Of a DNA stretch of 64,000 bases, positions 27,244 through 38,505 are shown in pieces. Source of the stretch: Cupriavidus pinatubonensis (lineage in GTDB: Bacteria; Pseudomonadota; Gammaproteobacteria; Burkholderiales; Burkholderiaceae). The stretch lies in assembly GCF_019602855.1 (NCBI RefSeq), contig NZ_CP080767.1:930001-994000 (forward strand), given 5' to 3'. The notes beneath the pieces are model-generated. The model saw nothing but the letters and a program-made list of their open reading frames with translations. It ran no database searches and was not told where the DNA came from. The stretch's first letter is position 1. The number at the start of each line of letters is the position of its first letter. The translations under genes were made by a program, and so were the position numbers.

Positions 27244-29160
27244 ATGACCTACGCACTGCTCAAAAAGATTGACGCCCCCGCAGACCTGCGCAAGCTCGAC
27301 CGGCGCGAGCTGCGGACACTGGCCGATGAACTTCGCGCCTACGTGCTGGAGTCGGTCTCGCAGACCGGCGGCCACCTCTCGTCGAATCTCGGCACGGTGG
27401 AACTGACCATCGCGCTGCACTACGTATTCCATACGCCCGACGACCGTGTCGTCTGGGACGTGGGCCACCAGAGCTATCCGCACAAGATCCTGACGGGCCG
27501 GCGCGAGCGCATGAATACGCTGCGCCAGTTCGGCGGCATCTCGGGCTTCCCGCGCCGCAGCGAAAGCCAGTACGACACTTTCGGTACCGCGCATTCGTCG
27601 ACCTCGATCTCGGCCGCGCTCGGCATGGCGCTGGGCGCGCGCACGCTCGGCGAGCAGCGCGTGTCGATCGCCGTGATCGGCGATGGCGCGATGACCGCGG
27701 GCATGGCCTTCGAAGCCCTGAACAACGCGGGTGTTTACAAGGACCTGCCGCTGGTGGTCGTGCTCAACGACAACGACATGTCGATCTCGCCGCCGGTCGG
27801 CGCGCTCAACAAGCATCTGGCGCGGCTGCTCAGCGGACAGTTCTATGCTGCCACCAAGAAGGGCATCGAGAAGGTGCTGTCGGTGGCCCCGCCGGTGCTC
27901 GAATTCGCCAAGCGCTTCGAGGAACACGCCAAGGGCATGATGGTGCCGGCGACGCTGTTCGAAGAGTTCGGCTTCAACTACATCGGCCCCATCGACGGCC
28001 ACGACCTCGACTCGCTGGTGCCGACGCTGCAGAACATCCGCAAGCGCGCGCTCGAAGGCGCGGGCCCGCAGTTCCTGCACGTGGTGACCAAGAAGGGCCA
28101 GGGCTACAAGCTGGCCGAGGCCGACCCGATCCTGTATCACGGCCCTGGCAAGTTCAACCCGGCCGAAGGCATCCGCCCGGCCGCGAAGCCCGCGCGCAAG
28201 ACCTACACGCAGGTCTTCGGTGAATGGCTGTGCGACATGGCCGCCGCGGACAAGCGCCTGATCGGCATTACGCCGGCAATGCGCGAAGGCTCGGGCATGG
28301 TCGAGTTTGAGAAGCGCTTCCCGGAGCGCTACTATGACGTGGGCATCGCCGAGCAGCATGCCGTGACGTTCGCGGGCGGCATGGCTTGCGAAGGACTGAA
28401 GCCCATCGTGGCGATTTATTCGACGTTCCTGCAGCGTGGCTATGACCAGTTGATCCACGACGTGGCGCTGCAGAACCTGCCGGTGGTGTTTGCGCTGGAC
28501 CGCGCGGGCCTGGTCGGCGCCGACGGCGCCACGCACGCGGGTGCCTACGATATCGCCTACCTGCGCTGCATCCCCAACATGATGGTGATGACGCCGTCCG
28601 ACGAGAACGAGTGCCGTCAGTTGCTGACGACCGCGTTCCACCAGAACTGCCCGACTGCCGTGCGCTATCCGCGCGGCGCTGGCCAGGGTGTGGCGACGGA
28701 AGCTGTACTGAAGGATGTGCCGGTGGGCAAGGGCGTGATGCGCCGTACGGGCGGCGCACGCTCGGGCCAGCGCGTGGCGTTCCTGGGTTTTGGTTCGATG
28801 GTGCACCCGGCGCTTGGCGCGGCGCAGGCGCTCGACGCCTCGGTGGCGGACATGCGCTTCGTCAAGCCGCTCGACGTTGAACTCGTCAAGCGACTGGCGG
28901 AGGAGCACAACTACCTCGTGACCGTGGAAGAGGGCAGTGTCATGGGCGGTGCTGGCAGTGCCGTGCTGGAAGCGCTGGCGGAAGCGGGCATCGACATCCC
29001 GGTACTCGTGCTGGGCCTGCCCGACCGCTTCATCGACCATGGCGATCCAGCCCTGCTGCTGTCGCAGTGCGGGCTCGACGCCGCCGGCATCGAGCGCTCG
29101 GTACGTGAGCGTTTCGGCATCGGCCAGGCACCCGTCGCGGTTGCTTCTCGCGTGGCCTGA
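27244..29160 (+). CDS. dxs: 1-deoxy-D-xylulose-5-phosphate synthase
   Basis: Thiamine-diphosphate enzyme joining pyruvate and glyceraldehyde-3-phosphate, the first step of the MEP isoprenoid pathway. The 638 residues match the family (about 620). The N-terminal part has [18 protein letters not shown]; the ThDP motif begins [16 protein letters not shown] near residue 145. The pyrimidine domain has [15 protein letters not shown], and the C-terminal transketolase domain has [10 protein letters not shown]. It is the last gene of xseB-ispA-dxs and ends just before a hairpin at 29204. Confidence 0.97.
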   Translation: MTYALLKKIDAPADLRKLDRRELRTLADELRAYVLESVSQTGGHLSSNLGTVELTIALHYVFHTPDDRVVWDVGHQSYPHKILTGRRERMNTLRQFGGISGFPRRSESQYDTFGTAHSSTSISAALGMALGARTLGEQRVSIAVIGDGAMTAGMAFEALNNAGVYKDLPLVVVLNDNDMSISPPVGALNKHLARLLSGQFYAATKKGIEKVLSVAPPVLEFAKRFEEHAKGMMVPATLFEEFGFNYIGPIDGHDLDSLVPTLQNIRKRALEGAGPQFLHVVTKKGQGYKLAEADPILYHGPGKFNPAEGIRPAAKPARKTYTQVFGEWLCDMAAADKRLIGITPAMREGSGMVEFEKRFPERYYDVGIAEQHAVTFAGGMACEGLKPIVAIYSTFLQRGYDQLIHDVALQNLPVVFALDRAGLVGADGATHAGAYDIAYLRCIPNMMVMTPSDENECRQLLTTAFHQNCPTAVRYPRGAGQGVATEAVLKDVPVGKGVMRRTGGARSGQRVAFLGFGSMVHPALGAAQALDASVADMRFVKPLDVELVKRLAEEHNYLVTVEEGSVMGGAGSAVLEALAEAGIDIPVLVLGLPDRFIDHGDPALLLSQCGLDAAGIERSVRERFGIGQAPVAVASRVA

Positions 29161-29203
29161 TCCACGGCAGGCGCACGGCATCACCCGTACGATCTGTAAG
29201 GGT

Positions 29204-29228
29204 ACGGAGCCGCTTTCGGCGGCTCCGT
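29204..29228 (+). terminator. hairpin terminator after dxs
   Basis: A 10-bp perfect stem (29204-29213 with 29219-29228) closes a 5-nt loop 43 nt past dxs. It is not followed by a T-run. Confidence 0.5.
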
Positions 29229-29394
29229 GTGAATTCCCTTAAACTTCCCGTTTTTGTGTTCGCAGCTGCGGGTCGGCTTGAGTGTTGCCGGCGCCGTGGT
29301 TTCACACTCGTTGCGCGGCATGGATGGACTGCGAAAATGCCGCGACCGTAAGGACCTGTGCCGTCGCCTGGTGCACTCCTGGAGGAAACCGTAG

Positions 29395-30207
29395 ATGAAT
29401 GACATCAATCCTGCCTTCGTGATGCCCGACGTCCAGTCGAGCCGTGACACCCGCCAGATTCCCATCCAGCGTGTCGGTGTCAAGGGCGTGCGCTATCCCG
29501 TCTCGCTGAAGACGCCGGCCGGCGTGGTTCCGAGCGTGGGCACCTTCAATCTCGACGTGCATCTGCCTGCCGAAGTCAAAGGTACGCACATGTCGCGCTT
29601 TGTCGCGCTGCTCGAAGAAGAGCGCGCGCCGCTGGAGCTAGCGAGCTTCCGCGTGCTGCTCGACAAGATGCTCGAAAAGCTCGAAGCCGAGGCCGGTCGC
29701 ATCGAGGTCACGTTCCCGTACTTCATCAGCAAGATCGCGCCTGTGTCGGGGGTGGAGTCGCTGATGGACTACGAGGTCACGCTGACCGGCGAGATCCGCA
29801 ACGGCGTGACGCGCGTGTTCCTGAAGGCACTGGTGCCGGTGACGAGCCTGTGCCCGTGCTCCAAGAAGATCTCGCAGTACGGCGCGCACAACCAGCGCTC
29901 GCACATCACCATGAATGTCGAGCTGGCGGGCGAACTGCCGGTGGAAGCGCTGGTGCGCATGGCGGAAGAAGAGGCGTCGTGCGAGCTGTGGGGCCTGCTC
30001 AAACGTCCGGACGAGAAGTTCGTGACCGAGCGTGCGTACGAAAACCCGAAGTTCGTGGAAGACCTGGTGCGCGATATCGCCATGCGGCTCAATGCCGATG
30101 AGCGCATCGTGGCGTACGTGCTCGAAGCCGAGAACTTCGAGTCCATCCACAACCACAGCGCTTACGCCGTGATTGAACGCGACAAACGGCTTGAGCCGAC
30201 TGCGTAA
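29395..30207 (+). CDS. folE2: GTP cyclohydrolase IB (FolE2)
   Basis: Type IB enzyme converting GTP to 7,8-dihydroneopterin triphosphate for folate and queuosine-type pathways; it can use metals other than zinc. The 270 residues fit the family. The catalytic cysteine region is [18 protein letters not shown] (from about residue 150), and [13 protein letters not shown] is the C-terminal metal-site segment. GGAGG lies close before the ATG at 29395. In some bacteria folE2 is a zinc-starvation backup to folE; no Zur box is obvious here, so it may be the main enzyme. Confidence 0.94.
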   Translation: MNDINPAFVMPDVQSSRDTRQIPIQRVGVKGVRYPVSLKTPAGVVPSVGTFNLDVHLPAEVKGTHMSRFVALLEEERAPLELASFRVLLDKMLEKLEAEAGRIEVTFPYFISKIAPVSGVESLMDYEVTLTGEIRNGVTRVFLKALVPVTSLCPCSKKISQYGAHNQRSHITMNVELAGELPVEALVRMAEEEASCELWGLLKRPDEKFVTERAYENPKFVEDLVRDIAMRLNADERIVAYVLEAENFESIHNHSAYAVIERDKRLEPTA

Positions 30208-30221
30208 GTCGGTTTGAGTGC

Positions 30222-30258
30222 AAACAGAAAGGCCACCTTCGCGGTGGCCTTTCTGTTT
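30222..30258. terminator. strong bidirectional terminator between folE2 and tsaD
   Basis: A 16-bp perfect stem (30222-30237 with 30243-30258) has a TTCGC loop, a T-run on the right and an A-run on the left. It serves folE2 and the convergent tsaD. Confidence 0.9.
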
Positions 30259-30273
30259 TCAGCGTCGGCATGT

Positions 30274-31308
30274 TCAGGCGGCCGAAGGCAGGCGGATATC
30301 AGCCAGATCCCATCGCGGCGTCACGCCATAGCCGTAGCTGTGCTGCGCGAGATCAGGTGCTGCCTGCAACCGCATGGCGCCAGCGAGAGCAATCATCGCG
30401 CCGTTGTCGGTGCAGAACGCAAGGTCCGGGTAATAGACGTCGATCTTGCGCTGCTTGCCGAGCTGGTTCAGGCGTTCGCGCAATTGCCGGTTGGCGCCCA
30501 CGCCGCCGGCCACGACGAGCCGCTTGTGGCCGGTCTGCTTGAGCGCGGCAAAGGACTTCGCAGCGAGCACATCGACGATCGCATCGACGAACGCGCGCGC
30601 GAGGTTGGCGCGGTCCTGCTCGCAGGTGTTGGCGAGCTTGCGCGTCTGCGTCAGCACGGCGGTCTTGAGCCCGGCAAACGAGAAATCGAGGTTGCCCGAA
30701 TGCAGCATCGGCCGGGGGAGGTCGAACGCGCCGGGCGTGCCGAACTCGGCAAGGCGCGACACTTCCGGTCCGCCCGGATAACCGAGGCCGAGCAGCTTGG
30801 CGGTCTTGTCGAAGGCCTCGCCGGCGGCATCGTCGAGCGTTTCGCCGAGCAGCGTATAGTCGCCGATGCCTTTCACTTCCATGAGCTGCGTGTGGCCGCC
30901 TGAAACCAGCAAGGCGATGAACGGGAACGGCGGTGGCTCGCGCGTAAGCAGCGGCGACAGCAGGTGGCCTTCCAGGTGGTGGACACCCACCATCGGCACG
31001 TTCAGCGCGAAGCCCAGCGCATTGGCGACCGAAGCGCCGACCAGCAGCGCGCCCGCAAGCCCAGGACCCTGGGTGAAGGCAATGGCGTCGATGTCCGCGC
31101 GGCTGCGGCCCGCTTCATCGAGCACCTGCTGCAGCAGCGGCAGCACGCGGCGAATATGGTCGCGCGAGGCCAGTTCAGGCACTACGCCGCCGTAGTCACG
31201 GTGCATGGCGATCTGCGAATGCAGGGCGTGCGAGAGCAGGCCGGCCTCGGTGTCGTAGAGGGCCAGGCCGGTTTCGTCGCAGGAAGATTCGATGCCGAGG
31301 ACAAGCAT
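30274..31308 (-). CDS. tsaD: tRNA N6-threonylcarbamoyladenosine transferase TsaD
   Basis: Catalytic subunit that transfers threonylcarbamoyl to A37 of ANN-decoding tRNAs, working with TsaB and TsaE. The 344 residues match the family. [14 protein letters not shown] starts the ASKHA fold; the iron site is H111 and H115 in HHLEGH. SGGHTQL and the C-terminal [10 protein letters not shown] complete the signature. It has its own upstream region of 155 nt before the divergent flavoprotein gene. Confidence 0.96.
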   Translation of the reverse strand: MLVLGIESSCDETGLALYDTEAGLLSHALHSQIAMHRDYGGVVPELASRDHIRRVLPLLQQVLDEAGRSRADIDAIAFTQGPGLAGALLVGASVANALGFALNVPMVGVHHLEGHLLSPLLTREPPPFPFIALLVSGGHTQLMEVKGIGDYTLLGETLDDAAGEAFDKTAKLLGLGYPGGPEVSRLAEFGTPGAFDLPRPMLHSGNLDFSFAGLKTAVLTQTRKLANTCEQDRANLARAFVDAIVDVLAAKSFAALKQTGHKRLVVAGGVGANRQLRERLNQLGKQRKIDVYYPDLAFCTDNGAMIALAGAMRLQAAPDLAQHSYGYGVTPRWDLADIRLPSAA

Positions 31309-31411
31309 GGGAAGCAGGGGCGGCGGTCCGATCGGATCGAAACAGCCGTCAAAACAACGGGTTGCGTGGAACCCAGCAGGTTAGCACACCGGCGCCCGGC
31401 GTGCTTTTCGC

Positions 31412-31417
31412 TACAAT
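31412..31417 (+). promoter_or_regulatory. -10 box of the flavoprotein gene
   Basis: CTACAAT at 31411-31417 puts the transcription start near 31424, 40 nt before the chosen ATG and after the longest possible start, which supports the downstream start codon. Confidence 0.5.
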
Positions 31418-31463
31418 CTGCGCTTTCCCTGGACGGCAGGGTTCCCAATTAAAGAGGGTTGGA

Positions 31464-32714
31464 ATGAGTGGTGTGGCGGGTCGGCAGGCGGGCCGGTATG
31501 ACGTGGCCGTGCTGGGCGCGGGCGCGGCCGGCATGATGTGTGCCGCCGTGGCGGGCCAGGGCGGCGCGCGCGTGGTGTTGATCGACCATGCCACGAAACT
31601 GGCCGAGAAGATCCGCATCTCAGGCGGCGGCCGCTGCAATTTCACCAATCTGCAGGCAGGGCCGGCCAACTATCTGTCGTCCAATCCGCACTTTTGCCGC
31701 TCGGCGCTCGCCCGCTACACGCCTCAGCATTTCCTGGAGTTGATGCGGCGCCACCGTATCGACTGGCATGAAAAGCATCGGGGTCAGCTGTTCTGCAACG
31801 ACAGTGCCGAAGACGTCATCGCCATGCTGCGCGCCGAGTGTGACGCGGGCCATGTGCACTGGCAGACCGGCTGCAGCATCGAGGAAGTCCGCCGCGAGGG
31901 CGACGACTACCTGCTGCTGACCTCTCAGGGCACCGTGCGCGCCAGGGCGCTGGTGGTGGCCACGGGCGGGCTTTCGATCCCGAAGATCGGCGCCACGGAC
32001 TTCGGCTACCGCATTGCCCGCCAGTTCGGCCTGAAGATCATCGAGACCCGGCCGGCGCTGGTGCCGCTGACTTTCGACGGGCAGGCCTGGCAGCCGTTCG
32101 TGCCGCTGGCCGGGGTGTCGCTCGAAGTCGATATCTCGACCGGAGCCGGCAAGACGGCCGGCGCGTTTCGCGAAGACCTGCTGTGGACCCACCGCGGCCT
32201 GTCGGGCCCGGCCGTGCTGCAGATATCGAGCTTCTGGCGGCCCGGCACGCCCATCAAGATCGACCTGTTCGATGGCGAGGACGCCGCCGGCTGGCTGCTC
32301 GAGCAGAAGGCCGGTAGCCGCAAGCACCTGGCCAACCTGCTATCTCAGCGCTTGCCGGCGCGGCTGGCGGACGCGTGGTGTGCGGCGGCCGGCGTAGACG
32401 GCAGCCTGCCGCTGCACGACATTGCCGACAAGGCGCTGCGGCGGCTCGGGGCGTCGCTGAACGACTGGCAAGTCGTTCCTTCCGGCACGGAAGGCTACCG
32501 AAAGGCCGAAGTGACGATCGGCGGAGTGGACACGCGCGGGCTCTCTTCCACTACCATGATGGCGCGCGAGGTGGAGGGCCTGTATTTCATCGGCGAGGTC
32601 GTCGACGTGACGGGATGGCTCGGCGGCTACAACTTCCAATGGGCGTGGGCTTCCGCGGTGGCAGCCGGACACGCGTTGGCCGAGGCCGCGCGCAACGGCC
32701 GCGCTGTCGCGTGA
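31464..32714 (+). CDS. BaiN/YhiN-family NAD(P)/FAD-dependent oxidoreductase
   Basis: A 416-residue flavoprotein of the HI0933/YhiN family. The N-terminal dinucleotide motif is VAVLGAGAAGMMCAAVAG. The family hallmark KIRISGGGRCNFTN follows near residue 50, and VVATGGLSIPKIGATDFGY and the C-terminal VVDVTGWLGGYNFQWAWAS complete it. The physiological reaction is unknown for most members. I use the ATG at 31464 because AGAGGG precedes it and the promoter lies between it and the earlier in-frame start. It is divergent from tsaD. Confidence 0.85.
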   Translation: MSGVAGRQAGRYDVAVLGAGAAGMMCAAVAGQGGARVVLIDHATKLAEKIRISGGGRCNFTNLQAGPANYLSSNPHFCRSALARYTPQHFLELMRRHRIDWHEKHRGQLFCNDSAEDVIAMLRAECDAGHVHWQTGCSIEEVRREGDDYLLLTSQGTVRARALVVATGGLSIPKIGATDFGYRIARQFGLKIIETRPALVPLTFDGQAWQPFVPLAGVSLEVDISTGAGKTAGAFREDLLWTHRGLSGPAVLQISSFWRPGTPIKIDLFDGEDAAGWLLEQKAGSRKHLANLLSQRLPARLADAWCAAAGVDGSLPLHDIADKALRRLGASLNDWQVVPSGTEGYRKAEVTIGGVDTRGLSSTTMMAREVEGLYFIGEVVDVTGWLGGYNFQWAWASAVAAGHALAEAARNGRAVA

Positions 32715-32744
32715 ATGCGGCGCATCCAGCCCGGTGCGCCGCCA

Positions 32745-32772
32745 TCGACGGTGGGGGGCTTGGTGCTACAAT
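32745..32772 (+). promoter_or_regulatory. promoter of yqeY
   Basis: TCGACG (32745-32750) and TACAAT (32767-32772) are 16 nt apart. Transcription should start near 32779, about 107 nt before the yqeY ATG. Confidence 0.5.
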
Positions 32773-32803
32773 CCTGACCTACCGCGCCCGCCTTTGCGCG
32801 CAG

Positions 32804-32835
32804 ACCCGCTGTGGCCAGCGCCGCTGCGGGTTTTT
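32804..32835 (+). terminator. intrinsic terminator or attenuator in the yqeY leader
   Basis: A 12-position stem (32804-32815 with 32820-32831, one T-T mismatch and one G-U pair) with a CAGC loop runs into five T. It lies downstream of the yqeY promoter and about 50 nt before its start, so it would cut most transcripts short unless regulated. It could also end read-through from the flavoprotein gene. Confidence 0.65.
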
Positions 32836-32885
32836 GCATTTCTGGCTTGCAGGCTTGCCGCCCGCCAATTTCCCGGAAGATCACG

Positions 32886-33332
32886 ATGTCTCTTAAAGCC
32901 CGAATCAACGATGACATGAAGGCCGCCATGCGCGCCCGCGAAACCGAGCGCCTCGGCACCATCCGCCTGCTGCTGGCCGCCATCAAGCAGCGCGAAGTCG
33001 ATGAGCGCATTGAACTGGACGACACCGCCGTGCTGGCGGTGGTGGAAAAGTTGCTCAAGCAGCGCAAGGATTCCATCACCCAGTTCGAGCAGGCCGGCCG
33101 GGATGATCTGGTGCAGAAGGAACAGGCCGAGGTCGAAGTGCTCAAGGTCTATATGCCGGCGGCGCTTTCCGAAGCTGAAGTCGCCGCCGCGGTACAGCAA
33201 GCCGTCACCGAAACCGGCGCCGCCGGTCCGCAGGACATGGGCAAGGTGATGGGCGTGCTGAAGGCGAAACTTGCCGGCCGCGCCGACATGACTGCCGTGT
33301 CCGCGCAGGTCAAGGCCGCACTGGCCAAGTAA
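32886..33332 (+). CDS. yqeY: GatB/YqeY domain-containing protein
   Basis: A 148-residue protein of the YqeY family, related to the tRNA-binding tail domain of the GatB amidotransferase subunit. It begins MSLKARINDDMKAAMRARE and keeps RLGTIRLLLAAIKQREVD and YMPAALSEAEV. A free-standing role in tRNA-dependent amidation is assumed but unproven. GGAAG precedes the ATG at 32886. It occupies the position upstream of dnaG where many bacteria have rpsU next to it; rpsU is not present here. Confidence 0.9.
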   Translation: MSLKARINDDMKAAMRARETERLGTIRLLLAAIKQREVDERIELDDTAVLAVVEKLLKQRKDSITQFEQAGRDDLVQKEQAEVEVLKVYMPAALSEAEVAAAVQQAVTETGAAGPQDMGKVMGVLKAKLAGRADMTAVSAQVKAALAK

Positions 33333-33425
33333 ATGCACGTTTAATTCCTTTGCATGAAAATCGGCGACTGATCGGCGAGATTGGACGGCGATGCAGATAG
33401 TTCAGGCGCATTGTCGCGCCTACAC

Positions 33426-33431
33426 TACAAT
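33426..33431 (+). promoter_or_regulatory. -10 box upstream of dnaG
   Basis: CTACAAT at 33425-33431 resembles the -10 regions of the flavoprotein, yqeY and rpoD genes. TTCAGG at 33401-33406 is a weak -35 at 19 nt. Confidence 0.45.
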
Positions 33432-33502
33432 GGTTCGATAGCAACCGGGAGACTTTCCGGTCACGCATTCTTAAAAAGCGGCTGCCCGACCAAGGGAAGG
33501 CC

Positions 33503-33529
33503 ATGCCATCAGGACGGTCAGTCGGGTGA
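33503..33529 (+). CDS. 8-codon leader peptide ending on the dnaG start codon
   Basis: ATG at 33503 follows a purine-rich AAGGGAAGG and opens a frame of eight codons (MPSGRSVG). Its TGA stop overlaps the GTG start of dnaG (GTGA). The best ribosome binding site in the region serves this frame, so dnaG may be translated by termination-reinitiation. No protein function is implied. Confidence 0.45.
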   Translation: MPSGRSVG

Positions 33530-35340
33530 TTCCGCAATCCTTCATTCAGGACCTGCTCAACCGTGTCGACATTGTCGATGTGGTGGGCAAGTATGTGCAG
33601 CTGAAGAAGGGCGGCGCCAACTTTATGGGGCTGTGCCCCTTCCATAACGAGAAATCGCCGTCGTTCACGGTGTCGCCGACCAAGCAGTTCTATCACTGCT
33701 TTGGCTGCGGGGCGCACGGGTCGGCGATCGGTTTCCTGATGGAGTATTCGGGGCAGTCGTATCCGGAGGCTGTCCGAGAGCTTGCCCAGTCCGTGGGCAT
33801 GTCGGTCCCCGAGGAGCGCGACCGCCTGCCGCCGGGCCAGCGCGCGGAACAGCAGGCGCGTTCGGTGGCGTTGTCCGACGCCATGAGCCGCGCCACGGAG
33901 TTCTACCGCCGCCAGCTGCGCGGCGCACCGCAGGCGATCCAGTACCTGAAGGGGCGCGGCCTCACCGGCGAGATCGCGGCCCAGTTCGGCCTTGGCTACG
34001 CGCCGGACGACTGGCAGGGTCTGGAAGCCGTCTTTGGCAGCTATCGCGATGACACGATTGCGGCGCCGCTTGTGGAGGCCGGCCTGCTGATCGAAAGCAG
34101 CGAGAAGCGCGATGCGGACGGCAAGCCACGCCGCTACGACCGTTTCCGCGACCGCATCATGTTCCCTATCCGCAACACCAAGGGTGCGGTGATCGGCTTC
34201 GGTGGGCGCGTCATAGGGCAGGGCGAGCCCAAGTACCTTAATTCGCCCGAGACGCCTCTGTTCAGCAAAGGCACTGAACTGTACGGGCTGTTTGAGGCCC
34301 GTCACGCGATTCGGGAAACCGGCTACGTCCTCGTGGTCGAAGGGTATATGGATGTCGTGGCGCTGGCGCAGCTTGGGTTTGCCAATGCCGTGGCCACATT
34401 GGGCACGGCGTGCACGCCCGTGCACGTGCAAAAGCTTCTGCGCCAGACTGATTCGGTCGTGTTCTCGTTCGATGGGGACGCGGCGGGCCGGCGCGCCGCG
34501 CGGCGCGCGCTCGAGGCGTGCCTCCCGCACGTGGCTGACAACAAGGCCATCCGCTTCCTGTTCCTGCCGGCCGAGCACGATCCGGACAGCTATGTACGCG
34601 AAGAGGGTACCGAAGCGTTCGCTGCTCAGGTGCGCGACGCCATGCCGTTGTCGCGGTTCCTGCTGCAGGCGGTGACGGAAGAGCAGGATATGCGTCAGCC
34701 GGAGGGTCGTGCCCGCGCACAGTATGAAGCCAAGCCACTGCTGCAGGCGATGCCGGCTTGCGGCCTGCGGCTACAGATTATCCGCGAACTTGCCGATGCT
34801 ACAGGGACAACACCGGCCGAGATCGAGGCGATTTGCGGGCTGCGCAGCGACCCGGCACGTGCCGGCCGCTTCGCCCAGCCGCGGCCACGTGCGAAGCGCC
34901 AGGCACCGACCGGTCTCGAGCAGCGCGTGCTGCAATTGCTGATGTGCTATCCGTCCCTGGCGGCGCGTCTTGACGAGGATAGCCGGGCACTGCTGCTTGA
35001 TCCGGAGGGTGCGGACGCCGAAGTGCTGGCTCACCTAGTCGCTGCCTGTGACGAGGTGGAAGGTCAGGTGAACTTTGCGGCCTTTAGCGAGCACCTGGCG
35101 CAATCGCCGTATGCGGAAATGTATGCTGCGGCGCGCACAGCGGTGCTGCGTGAAGAAATTGAAGAGGAACCCGCGACGCAGGAATTCGACGCCGCGGTCA
35201 CCAAGCTGCTCGCTGAACCGCTGAGCCGCGAACTGGAAAGGCTGCAGGCGGCCGTGATTGCCGGTACCGCCGATGAGGATGGCAAGCAGCGCATGCGCTG
35301 GCTGGTGGGTGAAATCCATCGCCGCCGCCGTCTCGGCTGA
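33526..35340 (+). CDS. dnaG: DNA primase
   Basis: Synthesises RNA primers at the replication fork with DnaB. The 604 residues hold the CHC2 zinc ribbon (C37, H40, C58, C61) at the N-terminus and the RNA-polymerase core with the TOPRIM motif VVEGYMDVVAL near residue 270. DGDAAGRRAARRA carries the metal-binding aspartates, and a C-terminal DnaB-binding region follows. The start is GTG (MIPQSFIQDLL matches the family); the only ATG just upstream is in another frame and ends on this GTG. A weak AGGA lies 11 nt before it, so initiation is probably inefficient on its own, consistent with low primase levels. Confidence 0.96.
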   Translation: MIPQSFIQDLLNRVDIVDVVGKYVQLKKGGANFMGLCPFHNEKSPSFTVSPTKQFYHCFGCGAHGSAIGFLMEYSGQSYPEAVRELAQSVGMSVPEERDRLPPGQRAEQQARSVALSDAMSRATEFYRRQLRGAPQAIQYLKGRGLTGEIAAQFGLGYAPDDWQGLEAVFGSYRDDTIAAPLVEAGLLIESSEKRDADGKPRRYDRFRDRIMFPIRNTKGAVIGFGGRVIGQGEPKYLNSPETPLFSKGTELYGLFEARHAIRETGYVLVVEGYMDVVALAQLGFANAVATLGTACTPVHVQKLLRQTDSVVFSFDGDAAGRRAARRALEACLPHVADNKAIRFLFLPAEHDPDSYVREEGTEAFAAQVRDAMPLSRFLLQAVTEEQDMRQPEGRARAQYEAKPLLQAMPACGLRLQIIRELADATGTTPAEIEAICGLRSDPARAGRFAQPRPRAKRQAPTGLEQRVLQLLMCYPSLAARLDEDSRALLLDPEGADAEVLAHLVAACDEVEGQVNFAAFSEHLAQSPYAEMYAAARTAVLREEIEEEPATQEFDAAVTKLLAEPLSRELERLQAAVIAGTADEDGKQRMRWLVGEIHRRRRLG

Positions 35341-35483
35341 AGCAGGCTGAATGGTGCCGAGGGGGCATTTGCGCGGGGCAGCAAGGAAGATGTAGTAGGC
35401 TGAGCCAAGGCGGGGTCGAGCTTAGCCCTTGATTTTTCAGGTGAAAACCATATCTGACAGGAAGCTGGCTATCTGTGGCGTGC

Positions 35484-35489
35484 TACAAT
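35484..35489 (+). promoter_or_regulatory. -10 box of rpoD
   Basis: GCTACAAT at 35482-35489, about 45-60 nt before the rpoD start candidates. It suggests rpoD has its own promoter apart from dnaG; a heat-shock-type promoter was not recognisable. Confidence 0.45.
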
Positions 35490-35546
35490 AGCCGGTTTGG
35501 ATTGCGAAATCTTTCTCTCCAAGTCTGGTGAAAAGTGAGCGTGCCA

Positions 35547-38099
<2,553 letters not shown>

Positions 38100-38108
38100 C
38101 GCTTCCAA

Positions 38109-38187
<79 letters not shown>

Positions 38188-38197
38188 ATAATGAAGA

Positions 38198-38230
38198 GGG
38201 TTGGCAGGATATTTCCTGCCAACCCTTTTT
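38198..38230 (+). terminator. terminator after the tRNA gene
   Basis: A 12-bp perfect stem (38198-38209 with 38214-38225), loop TATT, is followed by TTTTT. It is 10 nt past the tRNA CCA end. Confidence 0.9.
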
Positions 38231-38358
38231 CGTTTCCCGGCGGCAATTCGAAGCCGTGCCGCTATCCCGGCCCATCCTGCTGCTGTGCCACGTCCCGGTG
38301 GACCACAGCATAAAGATCCGGCAGCCAATGAATTGAGCCGCCCGGCGTGGCCTTAGCC

Positions 38359-38383
38359 CACGCATGCGCTACGCGCATGCGTG
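38359..38383. repeat. 11-bp perfect inverted repeat upstream of the MFS-amidohydrolase pair
   Basis: CACGCATGCGC (38359-38369) and its complement (38373-38383) flank a 3-nt centre. The rest of 38231-38505 has no gene. With no T-run it is more likely an operator or cruciform than a terminator. Confidence 0.6.
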
Positions 38384-38505
38384 CATGCGGAGATATCGCT
38401 ACCGCTCGCTGCCTCCCATCTCCTAACATCGGCTCACCATCTGCCAGTCAGCCGTGCGGTCCATGCGCTACGAGCCGCGGCGGTGGGCTACCGACGAGGA
38501 GACCC

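Noticed and set aside
26992..29184. 730-codon frame antisense to dxs and the end of ispA
   Set aside because: No domain; covers two genes with clear motifs on the other strand.
33333..33525. Possible rpsU gene upstream of dnaG, also sought at 32715-32885
   Set aside because: No frame in either interval encodes an S21-like protein.
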